The notes below the pieces were generated by a model that was not told the DNA's origin, searched no databases, and saw nothing but the letters and a program-made list of their open reading frames with translations. From NCBI GenBank assembly GCA_049687015.1, contig JBAVIP010000012.1:62001-126000 (forward strand): DNA of 64,000 nucleotides. Reading direction: 5' to 3'. Below, in pieces: positions 8,071 to 16,707 of this stretch. Each line of letters begins with the position of its first letter. The first letter of the stretch is position 1. The DNA is from Methylotenera_A sp049687015 (GTDB taxonomy: Bacteria; Pseudomonadota; Gammaproteobacteria; Burkholderiales; Methylophilaceae). The position numbers were made by a program, and so were the translations under genes.

Positions 8071-9435
8071 ATGTTAGAAAATTTAACTGGACGGCTGCAA
8101 GGCGTTATTAAAAATTTGCGCGGTCAAGCGCGTTTAAGCGAAGATAATATTGCCGACGCGATGCGCGAAGTGCGCATGGCTTTGTTAGAGGCCGATGTGG
8201 CGTTGCCTGTAGTGAAAGAGTTTATCGCCAAGGTAAAAGAGCGTGCACAGGGCAAAGAAGTGCTGCAAAGCTTAACACCAGGCCAGGCCGTGATAGAGGT
8301 AGTGAATGACGAGTTGACCGCGCTGATGGGCAAGGCTAATGTCGGTTTGAATCTTGCTGCCGTGCCGCCCGCGATTATCCTCATGGCGGGCTTGCAGGGT
8401 TCGGGTAAAACCACGACATCCGCCAAGCTTGCGAAACTACTTAAAGAACAAAAGAAAAAAGTGTTACTCGTGAGTGCTGACGTATATCGTCCGGCCGCGA
8501 TTACCCAATTGCAAACCTTAGCTAAGCAGCTTGATATTGATTGTTTTGATAGCAACGTCAGCCAAAAGCCAAGTGAAATTGCTACGCTAACTTTAGAGCA
8601 TGCCAAAAAGAATTACTATGACGTTGTGATATTCGATACCGCTGGCCGTTTGGGCATAGACGAAGCGATGATGGCGGAAATTAAAGCCTTACACACGCAA
8701 CTAAATCCAATAGAAACTTTGTTTGTGGTCGATGCCATGCAGGGCCAGGATGCAGTCAATACTGCCAAAGCTTTTGGCGATACGCTGCCACTTACAGGTG
8801 TGGTGCTCACTAAGCTGGATGGTGATGCGCGTGGCGGCGCGGCGCTTTCTGTGCGTCATGTCACTGGCCAGCCCATTAAGTTTATTGGTGTGAGTGAAAA
8901 GGTTGATGGCTTGGAACCATTCTACCCAGACCGCATGGCAGGTCGCATTCTGGGCATGGGCGACGTGCTGGGCTTGATTGAGCAAGCGCATAAAAATGTC
9001 GATATGGCAGAGGCGCAAAAAGTCGCTGATAAAATTAAATCAGGCAGCAAGTTTGATTTAGAAGATTTTAAAAGCCAAATGATGCAGATGCGCAAAATGG
9101 GCGGTATGAGCGCACTTATGGATAAAATGCCCGCGCAAATGGCAGGCATGGCCGCCAAAGTGAATAATGAAGACAGCGACAAAGCCCTGCGCCGCATAGA
9201 AGGTATTATCAACAGCATGACACCGCTAGAGCGCCGTAAGCCAGAGCTGATTAAGGCCACGCGTAAAAAACGCATTGCCGATGGTAGCGGCGTGCAAGTG
9301 CAAGAAGTAAACCGCTTGCTAAAACAGTTTGAAGAAACACAAAAAATGATGAAAATGTTTAGCAAAGGCGGCATGGCCAAGATGATGCGCAGCATGGGTG
9401 GCATGATGGGCGGCAAGCTACCTGGCATGCGTTAA
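8071..9435 (+). CDS. ffh: Signal recognition particle protein Ffh
   Basis: GTPase that binds 4.5S RNA and signal sequences to deliver nascent membrane proteins to FtsY. The 454 residues show the N domain, P-loop GLQGSGKTT (107-115), DTAGRLGIDE, TKLDGDARGG and a methionine-rich M domain (residues about 330-454) ending in MMRSMGGMMGG. Length is normal for the family. A hairpin with a short T tract at 9576-9607 probably ends transcription. Confidence 0.97.
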   Translation: MLENLTGRLQGVIKNLRGQARLSEDNIADAMREVRMALLEADVALPVVKEFIAKVKERAQGKEVLQSLTPGQAVIEVVNDELTALMGKANVGLNLAAVPPAIILMAGLQGSGKTTTSAKLAKLLKEQKKKVLLVSADVYRPAAITQLQTLAKQLDIDCFDSNVSQKPSEIATLTLEHAKKNYYDVVIFDTAGRLGIDEAMMAEIKALHTQLNPIETLFVVDAMQGQDAVNTAKAFGDTLPLTGVVLTKLDGDARGGAALSVRHVTGQPIKFIGVSEKVDGLEPFYPDRMAGRILGMGDVLGLIEQAHKNVDMAEAQKVADKIKSGSKFDLEDFKSQMMQMRKMGGMSALMDKMPAQMAGMAAKVNNEDSDKALRRIEGIINSMTPLERRKPELIKATRKKRIADGSGVQVQEVNRLLKQFEETQKMMKMFSKGGMAKMMRSMGGMMGGKLPGMR

Positions 9436-9531
9436 TACGGCCTGTTTTACTAAATTGCGCGCCAATAGTTGAGTTTTAGACGAAACACTTAGCATCTTTG
9501 CGGATAAATTGTGTACTTCACGTGAGATAAA

Positions 9532-9561
9532 TGTGACATGCCACGACACAATTATGTCACA
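9532..9561. repeat. Perfect 8-bp inverted repeat downstream of ffh
   Basis: TGTGACAT (9532-9539) and ATGTCACA (9554-9561) are exact reverse complements separated by 14 bases. The element lies in the space between ffh and the tRNA pair. It could be an RNA hairpin in the ffh 3' end or a protein-binding site; nothing nearby explains it. Confidence 0.5.
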
Positions 9562-9575
9562 AGGCCAGAAATGAC

Positions 9576-9607
9576 AAAGGGCTAGCAATTGGCTAACCCT
9601 TTGTTTT
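9576..9607 (+). terminator. Intrinsic terminator after ffh
   Basis: AAAGGG and TAGC pair with GCTA and CCCTTT across an AATTG loop with one internal mismatch, followed by GTTTTA. It is nearly symmetrical, so it could also stop transcripts leaving the tRNA genes on the minus strand. Confidence 0.65.
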
Positions 9608-9610
9608 ATA

Positions 9611-9687
9611 TGGTGCGCCCGAAGAGATTCGAACTCCTGACCCCTTGGTTCGTAGCCAAGTACTCTATCCAGCTGAGCTACGGGCGC
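9611..9687 (-). tRNA. tRNA-Arg (anticodon ACG)
   Basis: A 77-nt cloverleaf including an encoded CCA. The acceptor GCGCCCG pairs with CGGGCGC, discriminator A, D-arm AGCTCAGCTGGATAGAG, anticodon stem CTTGG/CCAAG around loop CTACGAA giving ACG, and T-arm GTTCGAATC. It lies 67 bases downstream of tRNA-Ser on the same strand, so the two are probably processed from one transcript. Confidence 0.95.
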
Positions 9688-9754
9688 ATTTGATTTTTTT
9701 CAAAATCTAAGCCACGCATTATACGTGATACTGTGTGTTTCTTAAAGCAAATAC

Positions 9755-9848
9755 TGGCGGAGAGCGAGGGATTCGAACCCTCGATACAGATTTAAGCCCG
9801 TATGCTTCCTTAGCAGGGAAGTGCCTTCGACCACTCGGCCAGCTCTCC
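9755..9848 (-). tRNA. tRNA-Ser (anticodon GCT)
   Basis: A 94-nt class II tRNA with encoded CCA. Acceptor GGAGAGC pairs with GCTCTCC, discriminator G, anticodon stem CTTCC/GGAAG around CTGCTAA giving GCT, a long variable arm, and T-loop GTTCGAATC. It reads AGC/AGU serine codons. It lies just downstream of lysC on the same strand. Confidence 0.95.
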
Positions 9849-9957
9849 GTTTTACTCTTTGTTGCTTACTACTTTTGAGGGCGTGATACTACTTGATTCG
9901 CCCTTATAAATCAATTAAAAATCGGTTAATGCTTTCTCAAGTCTCTTATTCAAGAAC

Positions 9958-11193
9958 TTAACTACCTTCTAATTCAAATGCTTTGTGTAGTACGCGCACG
10001 GCAAGTTCCATATATTTTTCTTCAATCACCACAGCGATTTTGATTTCACTGGTTGAAATCATTTGAATGTTGATGCCTTCCTCGGCCAGTGTGCGGAACA
10101 TTTGGCTGGCGATGCCCACGTGTGAGCGCATGCCAACGCCAACTACAGCCACTTTGGCGATTTTATCGTCGCCGTAGATTTCGCGAGCGTTAATGTGACC
10201 TTGCACCTTATCATGCAAGATGCCCAAGGCTTTGTTCATCTCATTTTTATGCACAGTAAAGGTGAAGTCGGTGGTGCCGTCTGCGCCCGTGTTTTGGATA
10301 ATCATATCTACATCAATGTTAGCTTCCGCAATCGGGCCCAAAATTTGGTAAGCAATGCCGGGCTTATCTGGCACGCCCAGTACTGTGATTTTGGCTTCGT
10401 CGCGGTTAAATGCGATGCCTGAGATAATTGGTTCTTCCATGTCGTTGTCCTTGCTTTCATCCTCAAATGTAATCAGTGTGCCGTCGCCTTCATCTTCAAA
10501 GCTGGAGAGTACGCGTAACTTAACTTTATATTTGCCTGCAAACTCTACTGAGCGTATTTGCAATACTTTGCTGCCCTGTGAGGCGAGTTCTAGCATTTCT
10601 TCAAAAGTTATTTTATCTAACCGGCGCGCTTCGGGTACGATGCGCGGGTCTGTCGTGTAAACGCCATCCACATCGGTGTAGATTTGGCATTCGTCTGCTT
10701 TGAGTGCGGCGGCAAGCGCAACACCGGTAGTGTCAGAGCCGCCACGGCCGAGCGTTGTAATATTGCCATGTTCATCAGCGCCTTGAAAGCCGGCAACCAC
10801 CACCACGTAGCCGTTACGCAAGTCTTTTTTGATATTGTGTTCGTCGATGTCCAAAATACGCGCTTTGCCAAAAGCATCGTTGGTGAGGATTTTGACTTGT
10901 GCCCCGGTATAGCTTTTGGCTTTAATGCCAAGCTCCATCAATGCTAGTGCTGTCATGCCTATCGTGACTTGTTCACCAGTAGTCACCATCACATCCAGCT
11001 CACGCGGATCTGGCTCCGGCATGATTTCTTTTGCGAGGGCTATTAAACGATTGGTCTCACCCGACATGGCTGAAACCACTACCACAATCTGATGCCCCAT
11101 TGCTTTGTAGCGCGCCACACGTCTGGCGACATTGCGAATCCTGTCGGGATTCGCTACTGAGGTGCCGCCGTATTTTTGTACAATTAATGCCAT
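9958..11193 (-). CDS. lysC: Aspartate kinase
   Basis: Phosphorylates aspartate, the entry step to lysine, threonine and methionine. The 411-residue protein starts with the signature KYGGTSVA (residues 8-15), has the kinase domain to about residue 245 (GRGGSDTTGVALAAAL near 150) and two C-terminal ACT domains (about 265-411) that bind lysine and/or threonine for feedback control. It follows alaS by 37 bases in the recA-recX-alaS-lysC order common in betaproteobacteria. Confidence 0.95.
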   Translation of the reverse strand: MALIVQKYGGTSVANPDRIRNVARRVARYKAMGHQIVVVVSAMSGETNRLIALAKEIMPEPDPRELDVMVTTGEQVTIGMTALALMELGIKAKSYTGAQVKILTNDAFGKARILDIDEHNIKKDLRNGYVVVVAGFQGADEHGNITTLGRGGSDTTGVALAAALKADECQIYTDVDGVYTTDPRIVPEARRLDKITFEEMLELASQGSKVLQIRSVEFAGKYKVKLRVLSSFEDEGDGTLITFEDESKDNDMEEPIISGIAFNRDEAKITVLGVPDKPGIAYQILGPIAEANIDVDMIIQNTGADGTTDFTFTVHKNEMNKALGILHDKVQGHINAREIYGDDKIAKVAVVGVGMRSHVGIASQMFRTLAEEGINIQMISTSEIKIAVVIEEKYMELAVRVLHKAFELEGS

Positions 11194-11230
11194 TTTTAGC
11201 TCTTAAATTTACCTGATTAAAGTTTACTAC

Positions 11231-13981
11231 TTATACTAATTTATTGCTGATCCAGTTCTCTACACTGGCAAGCGCCTTAGGCAATTGGCTGGCATCGCTG
11301 CCACCCGCCATTGCCATGTCTGGCTTGCCGCCGCCTTTACCGCCCACTTGATTAGCGACAAAATTTACTAAATCACCCGCTTTGATTTTTGCAATGATAT
11401 CTTGCGTCACACCGGCGGCCAAACTCACTTTGCCGTCATTTACGCTTGCTAGCACAATCGCAGCCGTTTTGAGCTTGTCTTTGAGTTTATCCATGGTTTC
11501 ACGCAAGGCGTTGGCATCCGCGCCTTCCAGCATGGCTGCCAGCACTTTAACGCCTGCAATATTAACTGCTTGCGCTGTTAAATCATCACCTTGGCTGGAT
11601 GCGAGTTTAGATTTTAAACGTGCCAGTTCTTTTTCAAGTGATTTGGCATGGTCAGATAGCTGCGTAACCTTGTTAGCGAGCTCCTGGCTAGGTGCTTTTA
11701 ATTCGCTAGACAATTGTGCAATTAAAGCCTGTTGTGCGTTGATGAGCTTGAGCGCGCCATTGCCGGTTGTGGCTTCTACACGGCGCACGCCAGCGGCCAC
11801 GCCAGATTCACCAATGATCTTAAACAAACCAATGTCGCCTGTACGGCTCACGTGCGTTCCGCCACACAGCTCGCGAGAGCTGCCAATATCCAGTACACGT
11901 ACTTCATCGCCATATTTTTCGCCAAACAGCATCATCGCGCCGGTTTTCTGTGCAGATTCAATATCCATCACGCGCGCTTGTGTTGCCGTGTTGGCGAGGA
12001 TTTCTGCATTTACAATGGCTTCGACGCGAGCGATTTCGTCATCCGTCATCGGCGCGTTATGCACAAAGTCAAAGCGTGTTTTGTCGCTATCCACCAAGCT
12101 GCCTTTTTGCTGCACATGCGCGCCCAGCATCTCACGCAAGGCTTTGTGCATCAAGTGCGTCGCAGAGTGGTTGCGCATGGTAGATGCCCTGGAAGCCATA
12201 TCCACATTGGCTTTCACGGTATCGCCGACATTCAGCATGCCGGTTTTTAAAATTCCGTGGTGACCAAAAACTGCAACCTGGATTTTCTGCGTATCTTCCA
12301 CCGCAAAAATACCGTTTTCGCCTTTCAGGATGCCGCTGTCGCCCACTTGGCCGCCGGATTCGGCGTAAAAAGGTGTGGTGTCCAATACTACAACGCCCTG
12401 ATCGCCTTCATTCAAGCGGCTCACAGCGGCGCTATCTTTGTATAGGGCAAGCACTTTGGCCGTGGTTTCCAATGTTTGATAACCTTTGAATTCAGTGCTT
12501 GCGCCACTGTATTCAAGGTTCGCAGCCATCTTAAACTTGCCCGCAGAACGTGCCTGGTCTTTTTGGCGCGCCATGGCGGAGTCAAAGGTTGTGGTATCAA
12601 CTGTTACAGTCCCAACCGACATTACTGTCCCCACGCCAGTTAATGGGAGAGTTATATCGCGAGAAGTTGCATTGTACTCGCGGCAAATGTCTGCCGTTAA
12701 GTCTAACGGAAAGCCATAAGTGTCATGTAGCTTGAATGCAGTTTCACCATTGAATTCAGTTTTGCCTGTTTTTGTCATTTCGGCTAATTCAGCTTCCACT
12801 ATTTTCATGCCGTGTTCAATGGTTTCAAAGAAGCGGTTTTCTTCTTGTTTCAGCATATCCATTATGCGAGTTTTATTCGTTGCAAGTTCAGGGTAAGCAC
12901 TACCCATTTCTGATACTAAATCAGGCACCATGTTATGAAAAAATGCTTTGCGCGTGCCAAGTTTGTAACCATGGCGAATGGCGCGGCGGATGATGCGGCG
13001 CAGCACGTAACCACGGCCTTCGTTGCCTGGAATCACACCATCGGCGATGAGGAAGGAGCAGGCACGAATGTGGTCGGCAAGAACTTTGAGTGACGGGTTA
13101 TCCAAATCAGTTATCGGTACTAAAGCGGCAAAAAAACCGCCTATTCTTGCACCCTCTACTTCGCGCGCAGCAGCGGCAATTAAGGTGGTGAAAATATCAA
13201 TTTCGTAATTGGCATGCACGTGCTGCAATACTGCGGCAATACGTTCTAGCCCCATGCCAGTATCAACGCTAGGCTTAGGAAGTTTGTGCATTACACCCGC
13301 TTCGTCGCGGTTAAATTGCATGAATACGTTGTTCCAAATTTCGATAAAGCGGTCGCCATCTTCATCTGGGCTGCCTGGCGGGCCGCCTGGAATATGGTCG
13401 CCATGGTCGTAGAATATCTCGGTACACGGTCCGCACGGGCCGGTGTCACCCATCATCCAGAAGTTATCCGATGCGTAGCGCGCGCCTTTGTTGTCGCCGA
13501 TGCGAATCACACGCTCGGCAGGCACGCCGATAGTTTTTGTCCAGATGTCGTAGGCTTCATCATCTTCGGCATACACGGTCACTGTGAGCTTGTCTTTAGG
13601 CAGCTTGAATACGTCGGTTAATAACTCCCAAGCGTAAGCAATCGCATCTTGTTTGAAGTAATCGCCAAAGCTGAAATTGCCTAGCATTTCGAAAAATGTG
13701 TGATGGCGCGCGGTGTAGCCGACGTTTTCCAAATCATTATGTTTGCCGCCTGCACGCACACATTTTTGGCTAGATGCGGCGCGGGTATAAGGGCGTTTAT
13801 CAAAGCCTAAAAACACGTCTTTAAATTGATTCATGCCTGCGTTGGTGAAGAGCAGTGTGGGGTCGCCCTGCGGCACCAGCGAGCTGGAGGCAACGATTGC
13901 ATGTCCTTTAGATGCAAAAAAATCGAGAAACGCCTGGCGGATCTCGTTGCTTGATGGATTGCTACTTAATTTAATTTTCAT
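11231..13981 (-). CDS. alaS: Alanyl-tRNA synthetase
   Basis: Charges tRNA-Ala. The 916-residue protein is slightly longer than the E. coli enzyme. It has the class II catalytic core from the N-terminus (EIRQAFLDFFASKGH, LLFTNAGMNQFKDVFLG, RHHTFFEMLGNFSFGDYF), the editing domain with HSATHLMHKAL near residue 570 and ELCGGTHV near 670 that clears mischarged serine, and the C-terminal oligomerisation domain. The only ATG near the expected N-terminus is the one used. Confidence 0.97.
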   Translation of the reverse strand: MKIKLSSNPSSNEIRQAFLDFFASKGHAIVASSSLVPQGDPTLLFTNAGMNQFKDVFLGFDKRPYTRAASSQKCVRAGGKHNDLENVGYTARHHTFFEMLGNFSFGDYFKQDAIAYAWELLTDVFKLPKDKLTVTVYAEDDEAYDIWTKTIGVPAERVIRIGDNKGARYASDNFWMMGDTGPCGPCTEIFYDHGDHIPGGPPGSPDEDGDRFIEIWNNVFMQFNRDEAGVMHKLPKPSVDTGMGLERIAAVLQHVHANYEIDIFTTLIAAAAREVEGARIGGFFAALVPITDLDNPSLKVLADHIRACSFLIADGVIPGNEGRGYVLRRIIRRAIRHGYKLGTRKAFFHNMVPDLVSEMGSAYPELATNKTRIMDMLKQEENRFFETIEHGMKIVEAELAEMTKTGKTEFNGETAFKLHDTYGFPLDLTADICREYNATSRDITLPLTGVGTVMSVGTVTVDTTTFDSAMARQKDQARSAGKFKMAANLEYSGASTEFKGYQTLETTAKVLALYKDSAAVSRLNEGDQGVVVLDTTPFYAESGGQVGDSGILKGENGIFAVEDTQKIQVAVFGHHGILKTGMLNVGDTVKANVDMASRASTMRNHSATHLMHKALREMLGAHVQQKGSLVDSDKTRFDFVHNAPMTDDEIARVEAIVNAEILANTATQARVMDIESAQKTGAMMLFGEKYGDEVRVLDIGSSRELCGGTHVSRTGDIGLFKIIGESGVAAGVRRVEATTGNGALKLINAQQALIAQLSSELKAPSQELANKVTQLSDHAKSLEKELARLKSKLASSQGDDLTAQAVNIAGVKVLAAMLEGADANALRETMDKLKDKLKTAAIVLASVNDGKVSLAAGVTQDIIAKIKAGDLVNFVANQVGGKGGGKPDMAMAGGSDASQLPKALASVENWISNKLV

Positions 13982-14016
13982 CTGTTTTTGTAGTTAATAC
14001 TTTTTTAATAATTTTT

Positions 14017-14062
14017 TAGTCCCTCATCCCTTCCCTCTCCCGTAGGGCGAGGGGCCGAATAT
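14017..14062. repeat. CCCTCTCCC/GGCGAGGGG-type interspersed palindrome
   Basis: Between alaS and recX the sequence CCCTCATCCCTTCCCTCTCCC is followed by GTAG and GGCGAGGGG, a short hairpin. It resembles the element carried inside thiL (17843-17925), with shared CCCTC.../...GAGGG arms, and suggests a family of short interspersed repeats in this genome. Confidence 0.5.
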
Positions 14063-14084
14063 GTTGAACGTCATAATTTATAAT

Positions 14085-14516
14085 TTATTCATCCGTTTTT
14101 TGCGGGCTCAACACTTTTTTTATAATATCAAAGCTAAAGCCCCTGCTTTGTAAAAATCTTGCTTGTCTTGCCCATTCATCGCGGTTGGCTGGCACTGTTT
14201 TGTATTTTTTTCGCCAAATCTCTTTGGCATTTTCTAGCTCGTTATCCTTTACTTTTTCAATTGCATTTTGAATCAGTTCTGGCGAAACGCCTTTTTGGCT
14301 AAGCTCATGTGCGATTTTTGCGCTGCCAAATTTGTGCGAACGAGCATGCACAACTTGTTCGGTAAATCTCGCATCAGAAAGCCAGCCGCGTTTTTTAAAG
14401 TCGTCTAGTAAGGCTGGAATATCGTCCGTTTCTTCAGCAAAGGCCTTGAGTTTTTGACCTAACTCGGCGTATGAATACTCCCGCTTGCCAAGGTATTCCA
14501 GCGCGCGCTGCCGCAA
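14085..14516 (-). CDS. recX: Regulatory protein RecX, start uncertain
   Basis: Small RecA modulator that caps or inhibits RecA filaments. Alpha-helical tandem repeats are recognisable: RALEYLGKREYSYAELGQKL at the N-terminus, RGWLSDARFTEQVVHAR and KFGSAKIAHELSQKG centrally. The given start is a TTG with no ribosome-binding site. RecX proteins usually have several residues before the SLRxRAL motif, and here the open frame continues upstream (KFQAKSLRQ) to an ATA at 14537 that has a GAGGA site six bases before it. No ATG, GTG or TTG is available there. It follows recA by about 35 bases and is probably cotranscribed. Confidence 0.85.
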   Translation of the reverse strand: MRQRALEYLGKREYSYAELGQKLKAFAEETDDIPALLDDFKKRGWLSDARFTEQVVHARSHKFGSAKIAHELSQKGVSPELIQNAIEKVKDNELENAKEIWRKKYKTVPANRDEWARQARFLQSRGFSFDIIKKVLSPQKTDE

Positions 14517-14550
14517 GCTTTTAGCTTGAAATTTTATTAGTATTCCTCGC

Positions 14551-15579
14551 TTAATCTTCTTCTGAACGTACAGCCGTCATGGTTTCGCTCAACGCTTTCA
14601 TATTGGCGCGAATTTTTGCATCAATTTCGTTTGCTATAGCTGGATGCTCACGCAAGTATTCACGCGCATTATCTTTGCCCTGACCAATTTTTTCGCCGTT
14701 ATAGCTGTACCATGCGCCGGCTTTTTCAACCAGCTTGGCATTGACACCCAACTCGATAATTTCACCTTCGCGCGAAATGCCTTCGCCATACAAGATGTCG
14801 AATTCTGCTTGTTTGAATGGTGGCGCGACTTTGTTTTTAATGACTTTTACGCGGGTTTCAGAGCCAATCACTTCATCACCCTTTTTAATTGCGCCGATGC
14901 GGCGAATATCCAAGCGCACAGAGGCGTAGAACTTAAGCGCGTTGCCGCCGGTGGTGGTTTCCGGGTTGCCAAACATCACGCCGATTTTCATGCGAATCTG
15001 GTTAATAAAAATCACCATGGTATTGGTGCGTTTGATGTTGCCAGTGAGTTTGCGCAAGGCCTGGCTCATTAAGCGTGCTTGCAACCCCATGTGCGAGTCG
15101 CCCATTTCACCTTCAATCTCAGCGCGAGGTGTCAATGCTGCAACCGAGTCGATGACCACAATATCCACAGAGCCAGAGCGTACCAGCATATCTACGATTT
15201 CAAGCGCCTGTTCGCCTGTATCAGGCTGCGAGATTAGCAGTTCTGGCACGTTTACACCAAGTTTGGCTGCGTATTGCGGGTCAAGCGCGTGTTCGGCATC
15301 AATAAACGCAGCCACGCCACCCAATTTTTGCATTTGCGCGATCACAGAAAGCGTTAACGTGGTTTTGCCTGATGATTCAGGGCCGTAAATTTCAATCACA
15401 CGACCACGCGGCAAACCGCCAATGCCAAGTGCGATATCTAAACCTAGAGAACCTGTGGAGACGGATTGAATGTCTTCGCCAATATCACTGTCACCCATGC
15501 GCATGATAGAGCCTTTGCCAAACTGTTTTTCAATCTGCGAAAGGGCGGCGGCGAGTGCTTTGCTTTTATTGTCATCCAT
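14551..15579 (-). CDS. recA: Recombinase RecA
   Basis: DNA strand-exchange ATPase and coprotease for LexA cleavage. The 342-residue protein carries the Walker A GPESSGKTT at 66-74, VVIDSVAALTPRAEIEGE near 140-160, the loop L2 region IRMKIGVMFGNPETTTGG and an acidic C-terminus (VRSEED). Full length for the family. A TGTTTA-N8-TAAACA dyad about 70-90 bases upstream (15649-15668) is a candidate operator. No canonical CTGT-N8-ACAG LexA box was seen. Confidence 0.98.
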   Translation of the reverse strand: MDDNKSKALAAALSQIEKQFGKGSIMRMGDSDIGEDIQSVSTGSLGLDIALGIGGLPRGRVIEIYGPESSGKTTLTLSVIAQMQKLGGVAAFIDAEHALDPQYAAKLGVNVPELLISQPDTGEQALEIVDMLVRSGSVDIVVIDSVAALTPRAEIEGEMGDSHMGLQARLMSQALRKLTGNIKRTNTMVIFINQIRMKIGVMFGNPETTTGGNALKFYASVRLDIRRIGAIKKGDEVIGSETRVKVIKNKVAPPFKQAEFDILYGEGISREGEIIELGVNAKLVEKAGAWYSYNGEKIGQGKDNAREYLREHPAIANEIDAKIRANMKALSETMTAVRSEED

Positions 15580-15648
15580 GGGTTTTTACCTTTAATTTTA
15601 GGGGCTTAATAGACTTTCTAATCAACTTGTAATTATTCCATAATTTGC

Positions 15649-15668
15649 TGTTTAACGTAAGCTAAACA
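15649..15668. promoter_or_regulatory. Dyad TGTTTA-N8-TAAACA upstream of recA
   Basis: A perfect 6-bp inverted repeat (15649-15654 and 15663-15668) with an 8-base spacer lies in the recA / 15792 divergent intergenic region. It has the architecture of an operator for a dimeric repressor. Whether LexA or another factor binds it is unknown. Confidence 0.35.
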
Positions 15669-15791
15669 AGGCGTAATGCACAGGTTTGTATGCAATAAAA
15701 GTGAACTAGTGTTTTAAATATTGTGTCAACGATTATGAGATGGGCGCGTTCTTTTAGCTCGGGAGTGTAGTTTTTTTGAACGGAGGAGAAT

Positions 15792-16178
15792 ATGAAAATA
15801 TTTCATACTTTAGTTGTAGCGTTAGCAATTGGAGCAGCGTCTGTGTCAACAGCCAATGCGCGCGATTCATTTAGCTTGGGCATTAATATTGGTGGCTATG
15901 GTTATGCGCCGCCAGTGGCCTATTACCCAGCGCCAGTCTATTATAGCGAGCCCGTTGTATATTACCGTGAGCCAGTTTATTACCAACCTGCGCCAGCCTA
16001 TTACGGCTACGCGCCGAGCGTGGTGTCATTTGGCTACCAAAATTATGACGGCTATGGCCACCGTGGCCATCACAGAGGTTGGGGGCGCGAAGGTCGAGGA
16101 CATCACGGCTGGGGGCATGATGGTGGCGGACGCGGAGACTGGGGTCGCGGTGGTCATGATCGCCACGGTCACGACTAA
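15792..16178 (+). CDS. Small secreted Tyr/Pro-rich, Gly/His-rich protein
   Basis: A 128-residue protein with a clear signal peptide (MKIFHTLVVALAIGAASVSTANA, cleavage near residue 23). The mature part has a low-complexity Pro/Tyr region of near-repeats (AYYPAPVYYSEPVVYYREPVYY) at about residues 38-75, then a Gly/His/Arg-rich tail with repeated HRGHHRGWGREGRGHHGWGH-type units. A GGAGGAG ribosome-binding site directly precedes the ATG. Similar low-complexity exported proteins are common in proteobacteria and are of unknown function. The His-rich tail could bind metal. It interrupts the usual pncC-recA adjacency. Confidence 0.75.
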   Translation: MKIFHTLVVALAIGAASVSTANARDSFSLGINIGGYGYAPPVAYYPAPVYYSEPVVYYREPVYYQPAPAYYGYAPSVVSFGYQNYDGYGHRGHHRGWGREGRGHHGWGHDGGGRGDWGRGGHDRHGHD

Positions 16179-16197
16179 GTTAATCGTTTAGCTAAAT

Positions 16198-16707
16198 TTA
16201 AGCTGTATTTAATCTATCGATAATGCCCGCCATCAATACGATGGTGGCCTGTTGGCGTATTTCGTGGCGATCGCCTTGAAAGTGCTTGGTTATAGTTGAT
16301 ACAGGTAGGCCGTGTCCTGCCCATGCAAGGCATACCATGCCCACGGGTTTTTCTGGTGTGCCGCCATCGGGTCCAGCAATGCCCGTAATGCTACCAGCGA
16401 TATGTGCATGATCATTTTTTAGTGCACATGTTTTTAAAGCACCCAGCGCCATTTCAGCAGCAGTCTCTTCGCTCACAGCACCAAAGGTTTCCAGCGTTTT
16501 GCTGGAGACGCCAAGCATTTCAATTTTAGCGGTGTTGCTATAAGTGACAAAGCCGCGATCAAACCAGGCCGAGCTGCCAGCGACGCTGGTAACCGCTTGT
16601 GCGACCATGCCGCCGGTGCATGATTCCGCCAGCACGAGCATCAGGCGGCGTTGTTTGAGCGCCGATCCAAGTGTTTCAGAAATTTTTAGAAGTGCGTTAT
16701 CAGCCAT
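16198..16707 (-). CDS. pncC: Nicotinamide-nucleotide amidohydrolase PncC (CinA C-terminal family)
   Basis: Deamidates NMN to nicotinic acid mononucleotide in pyridine nucleotide salvage. The 169-residue protein consists only of the CinA C-terminal domain: LVLAESCTGGMVAQAVTSVAG near residues 24-44 with the catalytic Ser/Cys region, VTYSNTAK, and GITGIAGPDGGTPEKPVG near 110-127. It overlaps pgpA by 22 bases, so it is the third gene of the thiL-pgpA-pncC unit. Older annotations call it competence-damage protein CinA. Confidence 0.92.
   Translation of the reverse strand: MADNALLKISETLGSALKQRRLMLVLAESCTGGMVAQAVTSVAGSSAWFDRGFVTYSNTAKIEMLGVSSKTLETFGAVSEETAAEMALGALKTCALKNDHAHIAGSITGIAGPDGGTPEKPVGMVCLAWAGHGLPVSTITKHFQGDRHEIRQQATIVLMAGIIDRLNTA

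Noticed and set aside
15580..15791. Canonical LexA box (CTGT-N8-ACAG) upstream of recA
   Set aside because: No match was found on either strand; only the TGTTTA dyad with different spacing is present.
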